A stretch of DNA of 26,299 bases from Pseudomonadota bacterium (lineage in GTDB: Bacteria; Pseudomonadota; Alphaproteobacteria; Sphingomonadales; Sphingomonadaceae): positions 1 to 26,299 of the forward strand of contig JAFABD010000066.1 in assembly GCA_023426225.1 (NCBI GenBank), given 5' to 3'. Below, piece after piece: positions 7,910 through 14,961 of this stretch (the stretch's first letter is position 1; every line of letters starts with the position of its first letter). Below the pieces are notes generated by a model. It ran no database searches. It was not told the DNA's origin and saw nothing but the letters and a program-made list of their open reading frames with translations. The position numbers and the translations under genes were made by a program.

Positions 7910-8648
7910 TGAGCGCCTCGCGCACCGCAGCGCGGTTCCACCGGGCGGTGTCACGCGGGCGGCGGGTGCGGGTGCGCGCTTCGGCAGCCACCTTGACGCG
8001 CGGCGAACGCGCGCGGACGAGCGCCGGAGCCTCGGCCGGATCGGCCGGGACGAGCGATGCCGCAGCGACGACGGGTTCGGGCGCACATTCGGCGGCGGCC
8101 TCGGCGGGGGTCAGTTCGACCACCACCATGCCGTCGGGCGAGGCCGAAGGCGCCGGGTCGATCTCCGCGGGCAGCGCGTCGACGGGAGCGTCGGCATCCG
8201 ACACGGCCGACGCGGCCGACGCCCCCGACGCCGCATTGAACTGCGCCTGGGCACGCGCGACGCCGGCAGCGACCGCACGCGGCAGCTCGACCAGCCGGGC
8301 GAAGCCGGACTTCAGCACCTCGAGATCGCGCTCGATCGTCGCGGGCGGCTCGGCCGCCGCGCCCTGCGGCTCGGGGCGCGCGGGCGCCGCGATGCCGGTT
8401 TCGATCGTCGCATGGCCTTCCGGCCCCATCAGGATCAGATGTTCGCAACCGTCGCGACGGATGAGCGCGATCGAACGCTTGCCGTCGACCGGCAGCCGTT
8501 CGACCAGCTCGACGCGCTTGCGCCCAGTCGCCGAAACGCGGCCCGGCAGCTTGAGGTCGTAGCGGCGCACGATCCACAGCGCGCACACGAGCATGCCGAG
8601 CACCATCCCCAGCGCACCCATGGTGCGCAGCATCGACAGAATATCCAT
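7902..8648 (-). CDS. fliO: FliO-type flagellar export gate assembly protein with long C-terminal extension
   Basis: FliO helps assemble or stabilise FliP. The ATG at 8648 overlaps the stop of the FliN-like gene (TAATG) and gives 248 residues; an in-frame ORF extends to 8774 inside that gene and is discarded. A membrane segment lies at ~residues 8-28 (MGALGMVLGMLVCALWIVRRY), followed by the FliO domain with RVELVERLPVDGKRSIALIR and HLILMGPEG. The remaining ~140 residues are Ala/Pro/Glu-rich with a basic end and look disordered; they are much longer than in compact FliO proteins. Position between fliN and fliP supports the call. Confidence 0.85.
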   Translation of the reverse strand: MDILSMLRTMGALGMVLGMLVCALWIVRRYDLKLPGRVSATGRKRVELVERLPVDGKRSIALIRRDGCEHLILMGPEGHATIETGIAAPARPEPQGAAAEPPATIERDLEVLKSGFARLVELPRAVAAGVARAQAQFNAASGASAASAVSDADAPVDALPAEIDPAPSASPDGMVVVELTPAEAAAECAPEPVVAAASLVPADPAEAPALVRARSPRVKVAAEARTRTRRPRDTARWNRAAVREALNA

Positions 8649-8884
8649 TATTGGCGCTGCTTCTTCACAATCTCGGAGATTTCGAGCGACATCTGGTCGC
8701 CGTCGACGAGGATGCGGCCCTTGGCCACGAGCTCGCCGTTCACATAGACGAGGCTGGGATCGTCCTGCCCGCAATCGAGCGGGATCATCGCCCCACGGCT
8801 CATCTGAAGGATGTTGCGGATCGGCACCTCGGCCGATCCAAGGACGATCGACAGTTCGATCGTGATGCCATCGATAACGGACAT
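8648..8884 (-). CDS. Short FliN-like C-ring protein (second FliN of the window)
   Basis: These 78 residues are one bare SpoA/FliN domain: IELSIVLGSAEVPIRNILQM, then LVYVNGELVAKGRILVDGD and a final LEISEIV. The pattern matches FliN closely but there is no N-terminal extension. I chose the ATG at 8884, which follows an AAGGGAG ribosome site; an in-frame start at 8902 would add six residues. The order fliN-fliO-fliP is the classical one. A second, longer FliN gene (118 residues) lies at 21412. The two may both enter the C ring, or this one may do an export-related job. It is the first gene of a minus-strand operon. Confidence 0.88.
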   Translation of the reverse strand: MSVIDGITIELSIVLGSAEVPIRNILQMSRGAMIPLDCGQDDPSLVYVNGELVAKGRILVDGDQMSLEISEIVKKQRQ

Positions 8885-8904
8885 GCGGCTCCCTTTCACC
8901 AAGA

Positions 8905-8912
8905 CTTATAGG
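8905..8912 (-). promoter_or_regulatory. CCTATAAG promoter-like element upstream of the short fliN-fliO-fliP operon
   Basis: Read on the minus strand this is TTCCTATAAG, 21 bases before the FliN-like start. It matches the element found before fliG, fliF, fliK, flgI and flgC. No clear -35 hexamer is seen. The assignment as a -10 box is inference from recurrence. Confidence 0.5.
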
Positions 8913-8933
8913 AACCTTTTTTCCGCCCCCGAC

Positions 8934-8956
8934 GCCGCATGCGGCAAAAATTGCCT
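8934..8956. promoter_or_regulatory. Overlapping palindromes in the fliN/flgC divergent region (candidate operator)
   Basis: GCCGCATGCGGC at 8934-8945 is a perfect 12-bp palindrome. It overlaps CGGCA-AAAAT-TGCCT at 8942-8956, which has the same CGGCA-N5-TGCC layout as a dyad upstream of fliF (19712-19726). Lying between two divergent flagellar operons, it is a plausible binding site for FlbD or another regulator. The geometry recalls FlbD ftr sites of Caulobacter as I remember them, but I cannot verify that consensus here. Confidence 0.5.
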
Positions 8957-8961
8957 ACAAT
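8954..8961 (+). promoter_or_regulatory. CCTACAAT promoter-like element upstream of flgC
   Basis: CCTACAAT lies 39 bases before the flgC start and differs by one base from CCTATAAT seen before fliG, fliF and fliK. It overlaps the right arm of the CGGCA-N5-TGCC dyad, so a protein bound there could compete with RNA polymerase. This is inference. Confidence 0.42.
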
Positions 8962-8999
8962 GGTCGTGAGGCCGCCTACGGCCCCATCCGGAGTAGCGC

Positions 9000-9407
9000 A
9001 TGGACTTGAAGACTTCGCTCGCCGTCTCGGCATCGGGCCTCCGCGCCCAGTCGCTGCGGATGCGCGTCATCGCCGAAAACCTTGCCAACCAGGACTCGGT
9101 CGCGTCGACGCCGGGCGGCAATCCCTATCGCCGCCGCGTCGCCAGCTTCCAGGCCCAGGTTGATCACGCCACGGGCGCGACGGGGGTCAAGGTGTCTGGC
9201 ATCCAGGCTGACAATTCGGCCTTTACCCGCGTGTACGAGCCCGGCCACCCGGCCGCCGACGCCAAGGGTTATGTGCTGAAGCCCAATGTCAACGGCCTGA
9301 TCGAGAGCGCCGACATGAAGGCCGCGCAGCGCAGCTATGAAGCCAATCTGAATGCCATCGAAGCGGCCAAGACGCTGACGATGCGCACGATCGACCTGCT
9401 GAAATAA
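9000..9407 (+). CDS. flgC: Flagellar proximal rod protein FlgC
   Basis: FlgC is one of the rod subunits exported through the basal body. The 135-residue protein begins with the rod/hook N-terminal motif (SLAVSASGLRAQSLRMRVIAENLANQDS) and ends with the family motif ADMKAAQRSYEANLNAIEAAKTLTMRTIDLLK, including the usual YVLKPNVN segment before it. The length is normal. A CGGAG ribosome site precedes the ATG. Unusually, flgB is not adjacent: it lies 5.5 kb away on the other strand. fliE follows 33 bases downstream. Confidence 0.97.
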   Translation: MDLKTSLAVSASGLRAQSLRMRVIAENLANQDSVASTPGGNPYRRRVASFQAQVDHATGATGVKVSGIQADNSAFTRVYEPGHPAADAKGYVLKPNVNGLIESADMKAAQRSYEANLNAIEAAKTLTMRTIDLLK

Positions 9408-9440
9408 CGGCCCCGCCGTTTCACCAAACGAGGAATCCCT

Positions 9441-9767
9441 ATGTCTATCGGAGCACTGGACGCCACCAATGCCTATGGCCGCGTTGCCGGCCTGGGCGGC
9501 ACGCTGGGCGGCAAGGCGAGCACGGGCAAGACCGACGCGATCGGCGGCACGGGCGGCTTTGGCGCGATGGTCGAGAGCATGGTCACCGACACCGCCGACC
9601 AGCTGCGCACCGCCGAAAAGGCCTCGGCGATGCAGGTTGCCGGCAAGGGCGACCTGATCGACGTCGTCACCGCGATCGGCGCGGCCGAAACGGCGCTCGA
9701 CACGATGGTCGCGGTGCGTGACCGCGTCGTCAGCGCCTATTCCGAAATCATGCGGATGCAGATCTGA
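9441..9767 (+). CDS. fliE: Flagellar hook-basal body protein FliE
   Basis: FliE is the first rod-side component and links the MS ring or export gate to the rod. The 108-residue protein has a Gly-rich N-terminus, then the family C-terminal half: QLRTAEKASAMQVAGKGDLI, DVVTAIGAAETALDTMVAVRD and RVVSAYSEIMRMQI. The start follows an AGGAA ribosome site. The order flgC-fliE-fliQ fits a basal-body operon, with fliQ starting 3 bases after the fliE stop. Confidence 0.96.
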   Translation: MSIGALDATNAYGRVAGLGGTLGGKASTGKTDAIGGTGGFGAMVESMVTDTADQLRTAEKASAMQVAGKGDLIDVVTAIGAAETALDTMVAVRDRVVSAYSEIMRMQI

Positions 9768-9770
9768 CCG

Positions 9771-10034
9771 ATGAGCCCGGGCCAGGTCATCGATCTTGCG
9801 CAGGCGGCGCTGCTGCTCGTCCTTACCGTGGCGGGCCCGTTGCTGCTGACCTCGCTGATCGTGGGTTCGCTGATCGGCCTGTTGCAGGCGCTGACGCAGA
9901 TCCAGGAAACGACGCTGACCTTCGTGCCGAAGATCCTGGCCATGGGCCTGGTTTTCCTGCTGATGCTCCCGACCATGGGCCAGGCGCTTGCCGGGTTCAT
10001 GGCGCGGGTGAGCGACCTGATCATCCACGGATGA
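9771..10034 (+). CDS. fliQ: Flagellar export gate protein FliQ
   Basis: FliQ is a small two-helix membrane protein of the export gate. The 87 residues show two hydrophobic segments (about 13-38 and 50-72) and the family stretch SLIGLLQALTQIQETTLTFVPKI. Its length is typical. The gene ends inside an 11-bp tandem duplication (10023-10044) that separates its stop from the fliR start by 7 bases. Without the second copy the two genes would overlap in ATGA. Confidence 0.97.
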   Translation: MSPGQVIDLAQAALLLVLTVAGPLLLTSLIVGSLIGLLQALTQIQETTLTFVPKILAMGLVFLLMLPTMGQALAGFMARVSDLIIHG

Positions 10035-10044
10035 TCCACGGATG
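10023..10044. repeat. 11-bp tandem duplication at the fliQ/fliR junction
   Basis: ATCCACGGATG occurs twice back to back, followed by ATC. The first copy holds the end and stop of fliQ; the second ends with the fliR start codon. A single copy would give the common ATGA stop-start overlap, so the duplication looks recent. Confidence 0.9.
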
Positions 10045-10800
10045 ATCGTCCCCCCCGACCTTGAGCTGACCGTCGCCGCGTTCTTCGTGGTGTTCGCCCG
10101 CGTGGGCGCGGTGCTGATGCTGCTGCCCGTTTTCGGCGACGATTCGATCCCGGGGCGCGTGCGGCTGATGATCGCGTTCGGCATGTCGGCCGCGCTGTTC
10201 GGCATCCTGGGCGATCCCGCGCGCAACGCGCTGTCGCACGGCGCGGTGCTGCCCGCGGTGCTGGTGAGCGAACTGGTCACCGGCCTGGCGATCGGCACGA
10301 TCGTGCGCATCCTGTTCTTTGCGATGGCGATGGCGGGTTCGATCGTCAGCATGCAGGCCGGTTTTTCGTCGGCGGTGGTGTTCGACCCGTCGCAATCGGG
10401 TTCGGCGCCGCTGCTGTCGAAGTTCGTCGGCATCGCCGCCGCGCTCGTCTGCCTGGGGATGCAGGTGCATCACCTGTGGCTGGGCGCGATGATCCAGAGC
10501 TATCACAGCTTTCCCGTCGGCGGATTGCCGCCGATGCATGACTTTGCCCAGCTGGCGGTGCAGGCGTTGTCGCGTTCGATGACGCTGGGCTTCAGCCTGG
10601 CGGCGCCGCTGCTCGTCTATGGCATCGTCTTCAACGTCGCGCTGGCGCTGGCCGCGCGCGTCGCCCCGGCGATCCAGGTGTTCTTCATCGCGCAGCCGCT
10701 CAACCTGTTGCTGGGCGTCAGCCTGGCCGCCGCAACGATCGGCACGATGCTGACCATGTTCGCCAAGGCCATGGCCGACGCGATGCAGGGAGGCTGGTGA
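10042..10800 (+). CDS. fliR: Flagellar export gate protein FliR
   Basis: FliR completes the FliP-FliQ-FliR gate. The 252-residue protein is strongly hydrophobic with about six membrane segments. Recognisable stretches include FFVVFARVGAVLMLLPVFGD near the start, RVRLMIAFGMSAAL, VSELVTGLAIGTIVRILF, AGSIVSMQAGFSSAVVFDPS and NVALALAARVAPAIQVFFIA. It begins just after the duplicated fliQ end and its stop overlaps the flhB start (TGATG). Length and order are typical. Confidence 0.97.
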   Translation: MIVPPDLELTVAAFFVVFARVGAVLMLLPVFGDDSIPGRVRLMIAFGMSAALFGILGDPARNALSHGAVLPAVLVSELVTGLAIGTIVRILFFAMAMAGSIVSMQAGFSSAVVFDPSQSGSAPLLSKFVGIAAALVCLGMQVHHLWLGAMIQSYHSFPVGGLPPMHDFAQLAVQALSRSMTLGFSLAAPLLVYGIVFNVALALAARVAPAIQVFFIAQPLNLLLGVSLAAATIGTMLTMFAKAMADAMQGGW

Positions 10801-11870
10801 TGGCCGGGGGCGGCGACAGCGACGACAAGACCCACGACCCAACAGACAAGAAGCTGCAGGACGCGCGCGAGCGCGGCGAGACGCCGATGGCGCCCGAGAT
10901 GCGCCATGCCGCGATGTTCGTGGCGATGCTGGTCGTGATGGGCGGGCTGGGCACCTATACGCTGCGGTCGATGGGCACGCTGTTCGTGCGCCTGTGGGGC
11001 GGCGCGGACGATTTCCGCCTGGAACCCGAAGGCGCGCAGGCCTTTGCCACCGGCCTGTTCGAGATGATCGCCACCGCGATGCTGCCGCTGATGGGCGCGC
11101 TGTTCGGCATGGCGCTGCTCGGCGGGCTGTTGCAGGGGCGGCCGATGCTGGCGTGGAGCCGCATCAAGCCCAAATGGTCGAAGCTGAACCCCGCCAGCGG
11201 GCTGATGCGGATGTTCGGCAAGCAGTCGCTGGTCGAGTTCTTCAAGACCTTTGCCAAGCTGTGCATGGTGGCGGGCATCGCCGGCGTGATCGCCTGGCCC
11301 TATGCCGCCGGCGTCGACCAACTCGTCGGTGCCGACCTGTACACCACGGGTGCGGCGGCGTCGTCGATCGTGCTGGCGATGCTGCGCCCGATCGCGATGC
11401 TGGTCGGCGCGCTCGCGCTGTTCGATTTCGTGTGGCAGCGGCGCGCGTTCATGAAGCGGATGCGCATGAGCCTGCAGGAGATCAAGGACGAGCACAAGGA
11501 CGCCGAGGGCGACCCCAAGATCAAGGCCAAGATCCGCGGCATGCAGATGCAGCGCGCCAGGAACCGGATGATGGCCAATGTGCCCAAGGCCAGCGTCATC
11601 ATCACCAACCCGACACACTATGCGATCGCGCTGCAATATGACCATGGCGTGATGGCGGCACCGGTGGTGGTGGCGAAGGGCGTCGACGCGATCGCGCTGA
11701 AGATCCGCGAGATCGCGGCCGAGCACAATATCCCGATGGTCGAGAACCGGCCGCTGGCGCGCGCGCTCTATGCCAGCGCCGAACTCGACCGGCCGATCCC
11801 GGTCGAGCATTATGCCGCGGTGGCCGAAGTCATCAGCTACGTGCTGCGGATCGCACGCCAGCGCGCCTGA
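10800..11870 (+). CDS. flhB: Flagellar export switch protein FlhB
   Basis: FlhB switches export specificity from rod/hook to filament after self-cleavage. The 356-residue protein has the N-terminal signature DDKTHDPTDKKLQDARERGE, four membrane segments, and the cytoplasmic domain with the cleavage motif NPTH (Asn270-Pro271) in ITNPTHYAIALQYD. The following stretch VVVAKGVDAIALKIREIA and PLARALY are family hallmarks. I prefer the ATG at 10800 over the GTG one codon earlier, because it overlaps the fliR stop. The intact cleavage site predicts a working switch, whose partner FliK is encoded at the window's right end. Confidence 0.97.
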   Translation: MAGGGDSDDKTHDPTDKKLQDARERGETPMAPEMRHAAMFVAMLVVMGGLGTYTLRSMGTLFVRLWGGADDFRLEPEGAQAFATGLFEMIATAMLPLMGALFGMALLGGLLQGRPMLAWSRIKPKWSKLNPASGLMRMFGKQSLVEFFKTFAKLCMVAGIAGVIAWPYAAGVDQLVGADLYTTGAAASSIVLAMLRPIAMLVGALALFDFVWQRRAFMKRMRMSLQEIKDEHKDAEGDPKIKAKIRGMQMQRARNRMMANVPKASVIITNPTHYAIALQYDHGVMAAPVVVAKGVDAIALKIREIAAEHNIPMVENRPLARALYASAELDRPIPVEHYAAVAEVISYVLRIARQRA

Positions 11871-11976
11871 CGCGCGGCCGGGCTACGGGCGACGATGCCC
11901 GCGCCCCCTTCCCTTTCCAGCTCCGTTTTGTGATTGCCGGGATGGCCGAAAGCCGTCGTCCGGGTGCGCCGATGTT

Positions 11977-11996
11977 CCCGGACGGGCCCGGACGGA
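11977..11996. repeat. Short direct repeat in the flhB-fliX convergent gap
   Basis: CCCGGACGGG is followed directly by CCCGGACGGA in the 131-base gap (11871-12001) between the convergent ends of flhB and fliX. A CGGGC/GCCCG stem can form near 11880-11910, but I see no terminator with a T-run. The gap otherwise shows nothing recognisable. Confidence 0.6.
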
Positions 11997-12001
11997 CGCG
12001 A

Positions 12002-12421
12002 TCAGATCTCGATATCGAACTTGGCGAGTTCGACGCGGACGCGCAGGTCGATTTCCGACAACAGGTTCGACAGCACGGGATTGTCGCTCGTCTCGAACGT
12101 CTGCGACCATTCGGCGATCTCGCGCAGCCGGTCGACGCTGGCCACGCCGGTCGACAATTCGCGATGCAGCCGGTCGAGCGCGTCGAGGCCGCGTTCGGCG
12201 TCACGCGCCATGCGGCGGCGCCGTTCGACCTCGGGATCGGTGGTGCCGAGCGCGACGAGCATCTGCACCGACGGCGTCGTCACCGCAGCGGTGCCGCCGT
12301 GCGCGGGATTGGCATGCGGGAGCGGCGGCGCATCGAGCGGCGTTTCGAACCGGGGCGCGACCTTTGGCAACGCGGCCACAAGGCTGCGCACCAGCATCGG
12401 CGATATGGTTTCGATCCGCAC
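12002..12421 (-). CDS. fliX: Flagellar assembly regulator FliX
   Basis: FliX is an alphaproteobacterial protein that, in Caulobacter, couples early basal-body assembly to the activity of FlbD. The 139-residue sequence has a variable Pro/Ala-rich first half and the conserved second half: VQMLVALGTTDPEVERRRR, GLDALDRLHRELSTG and the end DNPVLSNLLSEIDLRVRVELAKFD. The start is a GTG at 12421 preceded by GAGG about 9 bases upstream; an internal ATG at 12397 is the alternative. It is divergent from flgI, the same arrangement known in Caulobacter. Its presence together with an FlbD gene at 21768 supports a shared regulatory circuit. Confidence 0.9.
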   Translation of the reverse strand: MRIETISPMLVRSLVAALPKVAPRFETPLDAPPLPHANPAHGGTAAVTTPSVQMLVALGTTDPEVERRRRMARDAERGLDALDRLHRELSTGVASVDRLREIAEWSQTFETSDNPVLSNLLSEIDLRVRVELAKFDIEI

Positions 12422-12458
12422 GTTTTCTTACCTCGAAGCCCAAATGGCTCCCCCTTTT

Positions 12459-12471
12459 CTTCTATAAGAAG
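12459..12471. promoter_or_regulatory. CTTCT-ATA-AGAAG dyad with TCTATAAG element between fliX and flgI
   Basis: The 13-base dyad has perfect 5-bp arms and contains TCTATAAG, close to the CCTATAAG/T element found before other flagellar units. It lies 34 bases before the flgI start and 38 bases before the fliX start, so it could serve both directions. Confidence 0.48.
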
Positions 12472-12504
12472 ATTACCGCGGACTTTCCACGCTTTTGAGG
12501 GTTT

Positions 12505-13608
12505 ATGCAGCGTTTAGCGGCTTCGTTCATCGGCCTCGCACTGGCGTTCGCCGCCGTGCCCGGCGCGCACGCACAGACGCGCATCAAGGACATCGTGGAT
12601 GTCGAGAATGTGCGCGAGAACCAGCTCGTCGGCTATGGCCTCGTCGTGGGTCTGGCGGGCACGGGCGACCGCGTGCGCAACACGCCGTTCACCGAAGAAT
12701 CGATGCAGGCGATGCTCGAACGGATGGGCGTGAACATCCGCGGCACCAGCATGCGCATCCAGAATGTCGCGGCGGTTTCGATCACCGCGCTGATGCCGCC
12801 GTTCGCCCGGTCGGGATCGCGCATCGACGTGCAGGTCTCCGCACTCGGCGACGCCACCAGCCTGCAGGGCGGGACGCTGATCGCGTCGTCGCTGCGCGCG
12901 CTGGACGGCGAGATCTATGCCGTCGCGCAGGGGCCGGTCGCGGTTTCGGGATTCAAGGGCCAGGGCGCCGCCGCGAGCGTGAGCCGCGGCGTCACCACCT
13001 CGGCACGGATCGCGGGCGGTGCGATCATCGAACGCGAGGTGCCCTATTCGCTGCGTTCGGCGACGAGCCTGAAGCTCGCGCTCAAGAACCCCGATTTCGC
13101 GACCGCCGACCGGATCGCACGCGCGATCAACGGCCGCTTTGCGGGCACCGCCGAGGTGCTGGACCCCGCCACCGTCGAGGTGAAGCCGGGACCGGGCTTT
13201 TCCGGATCGGTGGTCGACCTGGTCACGCAGGTCGGCGATCTCGAGATCAAGGTCGACCAGCCGGCGCGCGTCGTCATCAACGAGGCATCGGGCACGGTGG
13301 TGATGAACGCCGATGTGCGGATCACCCCGGTGGCGATCGCGCAGGGCGGGCTGACGATCACCGTTTCGGAAACGCCGCAGGTTTCGCAGCCCGCGCCGCT
13401 TTCCAACGGCCAGACGACGGTGGTGCCGCGCACCCAGGTGCAGGTGAACGACGGCAACGGCGCATCGCTGGCGCTGGTGCACGGCGCATCGCTCCAGTCG
13501 CTCGTCAGCGGACTGAACAAGCTGGGCGTGAGCCCGCGCGACCTGATCACCATCCTTCAGGCGGTGAAGTCGGCGGGTGCGCTCCAGGCCGAAATCGAGG
13601 TGCAGTAA
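12505..13608 (+). CDS. flgI: Flagellar P-ring protein FlgI
   Basis: FlgI forms the periplasmic P ring around the rod. The 367-residue protein starts with a signal peptide ending AHA, probable cleavage between Ala23 and Gln24. The mature start TRIKDIVDVENVRENQLVGY and GLVVGLAGTGDR is characteristic, and the family continues to the end (SPRDLITILQAVKSAGALQAEIEV). A GAGGG ribosome site sits a few bases before the ATG. The stop overlaps the flgJ start in TAATG. No flgA or flgH is adjacent. Confidence 0.98.
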   Translation: MQRLAASFIGLALAFAAVPGAHAQTRIKDIVDVENVRENQLVGYGLVVGLAGTGDRVRNTPFTEESMQAMLERMGVNIRGTSMRIQNVAAVSITALMPPFARSGSRIDVQVSALGDATSLQGGTLIASSLRALDGEIYAVAQGPVAVSGFKGQGAAASVSRGVTTSARIAGGAIIEREVPYSLRSATSLKLALKNPDFATADRIARAINGRFAGTAEVLDPATVEVKPGPGFSGSVVDLVTQVGDLEIKVDQPARVVINEASGTVVMNADVRITPVAIAQGGLTITVSETPQVSQPAPLSNGQTTVVPRTQVQVNDGNGASLALVHGASLQSLVSGLNKLGVSPRDLITILQAVKSAGALQAEIEVQ

Positions 13609-13925
13609 TGACCGAAATCACCCCCCTTCCCACCCCGCAGACGAGCGCGGCGACCGGTGCGGCCGGCACGCGCACGACGCCCCGGGTCAACCCCAAGGAC
13701 GCCGCGACCGCGCGCGATTTCGAGGCGGTGTTCCTGGGCCAGATGACGCAGCTGATGTTCGAGAACACCCAGACCGACGGTGAATTCAGCGGCGGCCATG
13801 GCGAGGAGATGTTTCGCGGTGTGATGGCCGAAAAGCTGGGCACCGAAATCGCCAAGCGCGGCGGCATCGGCCTTGCGCCGGCCGTGCTCGACCAGATCAT
13901 CAAGCTTCAGCAGGGACAAAAATGA
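13608..13925 (+). CDS. flgJ: FlgJ-type rod-binding protein, N-terminal domain only
   Basis: The 105-residue protein corresponds to the rod-binding N-terminal domain of FlgJ and lacks the muramidase domain found in enteric FlgJ, as is usual in alphaproteobacteria. Family features are ATARDFEAVFLGQMTQLMFE, EEMFRGVMAEKLGTEIAKRG and the closing GLAPAVLDQIIKLQ. The start at 13608 overlaps the flgI stop; a much longer in-frame ORF from 12495 runs across flgI in the wrong frame and is a shadow. A separate lytic enzyme would be needed to pass the rod through peptidoglycan; none is visible in the window. Confidence 0.93.
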   Translation: MTEITPLPTPQTSAATGAAGTRTTPRVNPKDAATARDFEAVFLGQMTQLMFENTQTDGEFSGGHGEEMFRGVMAEKLGTEIAKRGGIGLAPAVLDQIIKLQQGQK

Positions 13926-14344
13926 CCGAACAGCTAATCGACGCCATGCAGTCGCTGACCGCACTGATGGAAGAAGAGAGCGACAGGCTCAGCCGCGGCG
14001 GGTTCGTGCCCGAAATCGGCGAGATCGCCAACGCCAAGATCCGCCTGACCGGGTGCATCGAAGCCGAGCTCGCCCGACTGAAGCGCCAGTCGCCCGAATG
14101 GCCCGAAACGCTCGACGCCGAGGCGCGCCAGGTGCTTTCCGACGCGAGCCGCGAACTGCGCGACGCATCGACCGTCAACGCCGACATCCTGGCGCGCAAG
14201 ATCGAGCTGTCGTCGGAGATGATGGCCGCCATCGCCGCCGAGGCACAGCGGATCTCGGGCTCGCGCAGCACCGTTTATGGTGCGAGCGGCGGGCTGGGCG
14301 GCATGGACATCGCCGCGCCGATCTCGATCAACGCACGCCTCTGA
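13922..14344 (+). CDS. flgN: FlgN-like flagellar export chaperone (FlbY position)
   Basis: The 140 residues form long alpha helices, starting EQLIDAMQSLTALMEEESDRL and continuing through IANAKIRLTGCIEAELARLK to a third helix around residues 85-112. A flexible Gly-rich tail (YGASGGLGGM) and a short ISINARL end follow. This layout fits FlgN-type chaperones for hook-associated proteins. The same position after flgI-flgJ is held by flbY in Caulobacter. It overlaps flgJ by four bases and is last in the operon, followed by a strong terminator. The functional call rests on fold pattern and position. Confidence 0.82.
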   Translation: MTEQLIDAMQSLTALMEEESDRLSRGGFVPEIGEIANAKIRLTGCIEAELARLKRQSPEWPETLDAEARQVLSDASRELRDASTVNADILARKIELSSEMMAAIAAEAQRISGSRSTVYGASGGLGGMDIAAPISINARL

Positions 14345-14387
14345 CCACGGCGTCGCGTACCCGCGCGACGGCAGGCGCAGAACCCGA

Positions 14388-14425
14388 AAGGCGGGGCCTC
14401 GGACCAACCGAGCCCCGCCTTTTTT
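14388..14425 (+). terminator. Rho-independent terminator after the flgI-flgJ-flgN operon
   Basis: AAGGCGGGGC-CTCGG pairs with CCGAG-CCCCGCCTT around a 5-base loop, followed by a run of six T. It starts 44 bases after the flgN-like stop. The stem is essentially perfect. Confidence 0.92.
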
Positions 14426-14490
14426 GATGGGCAGCTTGTTCCACCACGTCGGCGGGATGGTCGAATTGCCGGCGTCATCGGCGACGGCAT

Positions 14491-14528
14491 GAAAAAGGGG
14501 CTCCGCCGCGTGGCGAAGCCCCTTTTCG
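14491..14528 (-). terminator. Rho-independent terminator after flgB (minus strand)
   Basis: Read on the minus strand, AAAAGGGGCTTCGCC and the matching GGCGGAGCCCCTTTTTC form a strong hairpin ending in a T-run, 20 bases past the flgB stop. A-rich sequence on the other side would let it also act on the plus strand. Confidence 0.9.
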
Positions 14529-14547
14529 TTGTGCCGTGGTCGCGGCG

Positions 14548-14961
14548 TCAGCCGTTGTTGCGGCCGATCGCGGTCTTCAGCAGGCTGATCTGCTTGCGAT
14601 AGAGGCTGGTCATCGCGGTGAAGTCGGCCTGGACCTCGCCCATCTTGAGCAGCTGGTCTTCGAGCGTGACGTTGTTGCCGTCGGGCTTGGTCTCGGTGAT
14701 GTCCTTGTCGAACACGAGGTTGCTGCCCGCGCGCTGGATCGCGCCGAGCCCGCGCATGCGCTGCGTCAGCTCGACCTTGGGCTTTTCGACGACGCCGCTG
14801 CCGCCGACGAGATAGGCGAAGCTGGGCGACGATACCTCGCGCGCGCGGTAGCCGGGCGTTTCGCTGTTCGCGATGTTCTGCGACACGACGCGCTGGCGTT
14901 CGGACAGGTTCTGCATCCGCTCGCGGATGCCGGTGAGGATGGCGGGGGTGGTCATGCTCAT
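14548..14961 (-). CDS. flgB: Flagellar proximal rod protein FlgB
   Basis: FlgB is a proximal rod subunit. The 137-residue protein shows the N-terminal rod motif ILTGIRERMQNLSERQRVVS then QNIANSETPGYRAREV, and the C-terminal GNNVTLEDQLLKMGEVQADF with SLYRKQISLLKTAIGR. The start at 14961 overlaps the stop of the upstream gene (ATGA); a second ATG two codons later is also possible. It is normally paired with flgC and fliE, but here it is cut off from them and follows a large repeat protein. It ends at its own terminator. Confidence 0.96.
   Translation of the reverse strand: MSMTTPAILTGIRERMQNLSERQRVVSQNIANSETPGYRAREVSSPSFAYLVGGSGVVEKPKVELTQRMRGLGAIQRAGSNLVFDKDITETKPDGNNVTLEDQLLKMGEVQADFTAMTSLYRKQISLLKTAIGRNNG

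Noticed and set aside
8942..8956. sigma54-like GGC...TTGC before flgC
   Set aside because: GG and GC are separated by 8 bases, not 10, so it does not fit the -24/-12 spacing; it is better read as a dyad.
12445..12460. Possible sigma54 promoter TGGCTCCCCCTTTTCT before flgI
   Set aside because: The -24-like TGGC is present and the spacing fits, but the -12 element reads TC rather than the near-invariant GC. A diverged site cannot be fully excluded.
12495..13925. 476-codon ORF through flgI joined to flgJ
   Set aside because: Only its last 105 residues are real FlgJ; the rest is flgI in the wrong frame. It is not a fusion.
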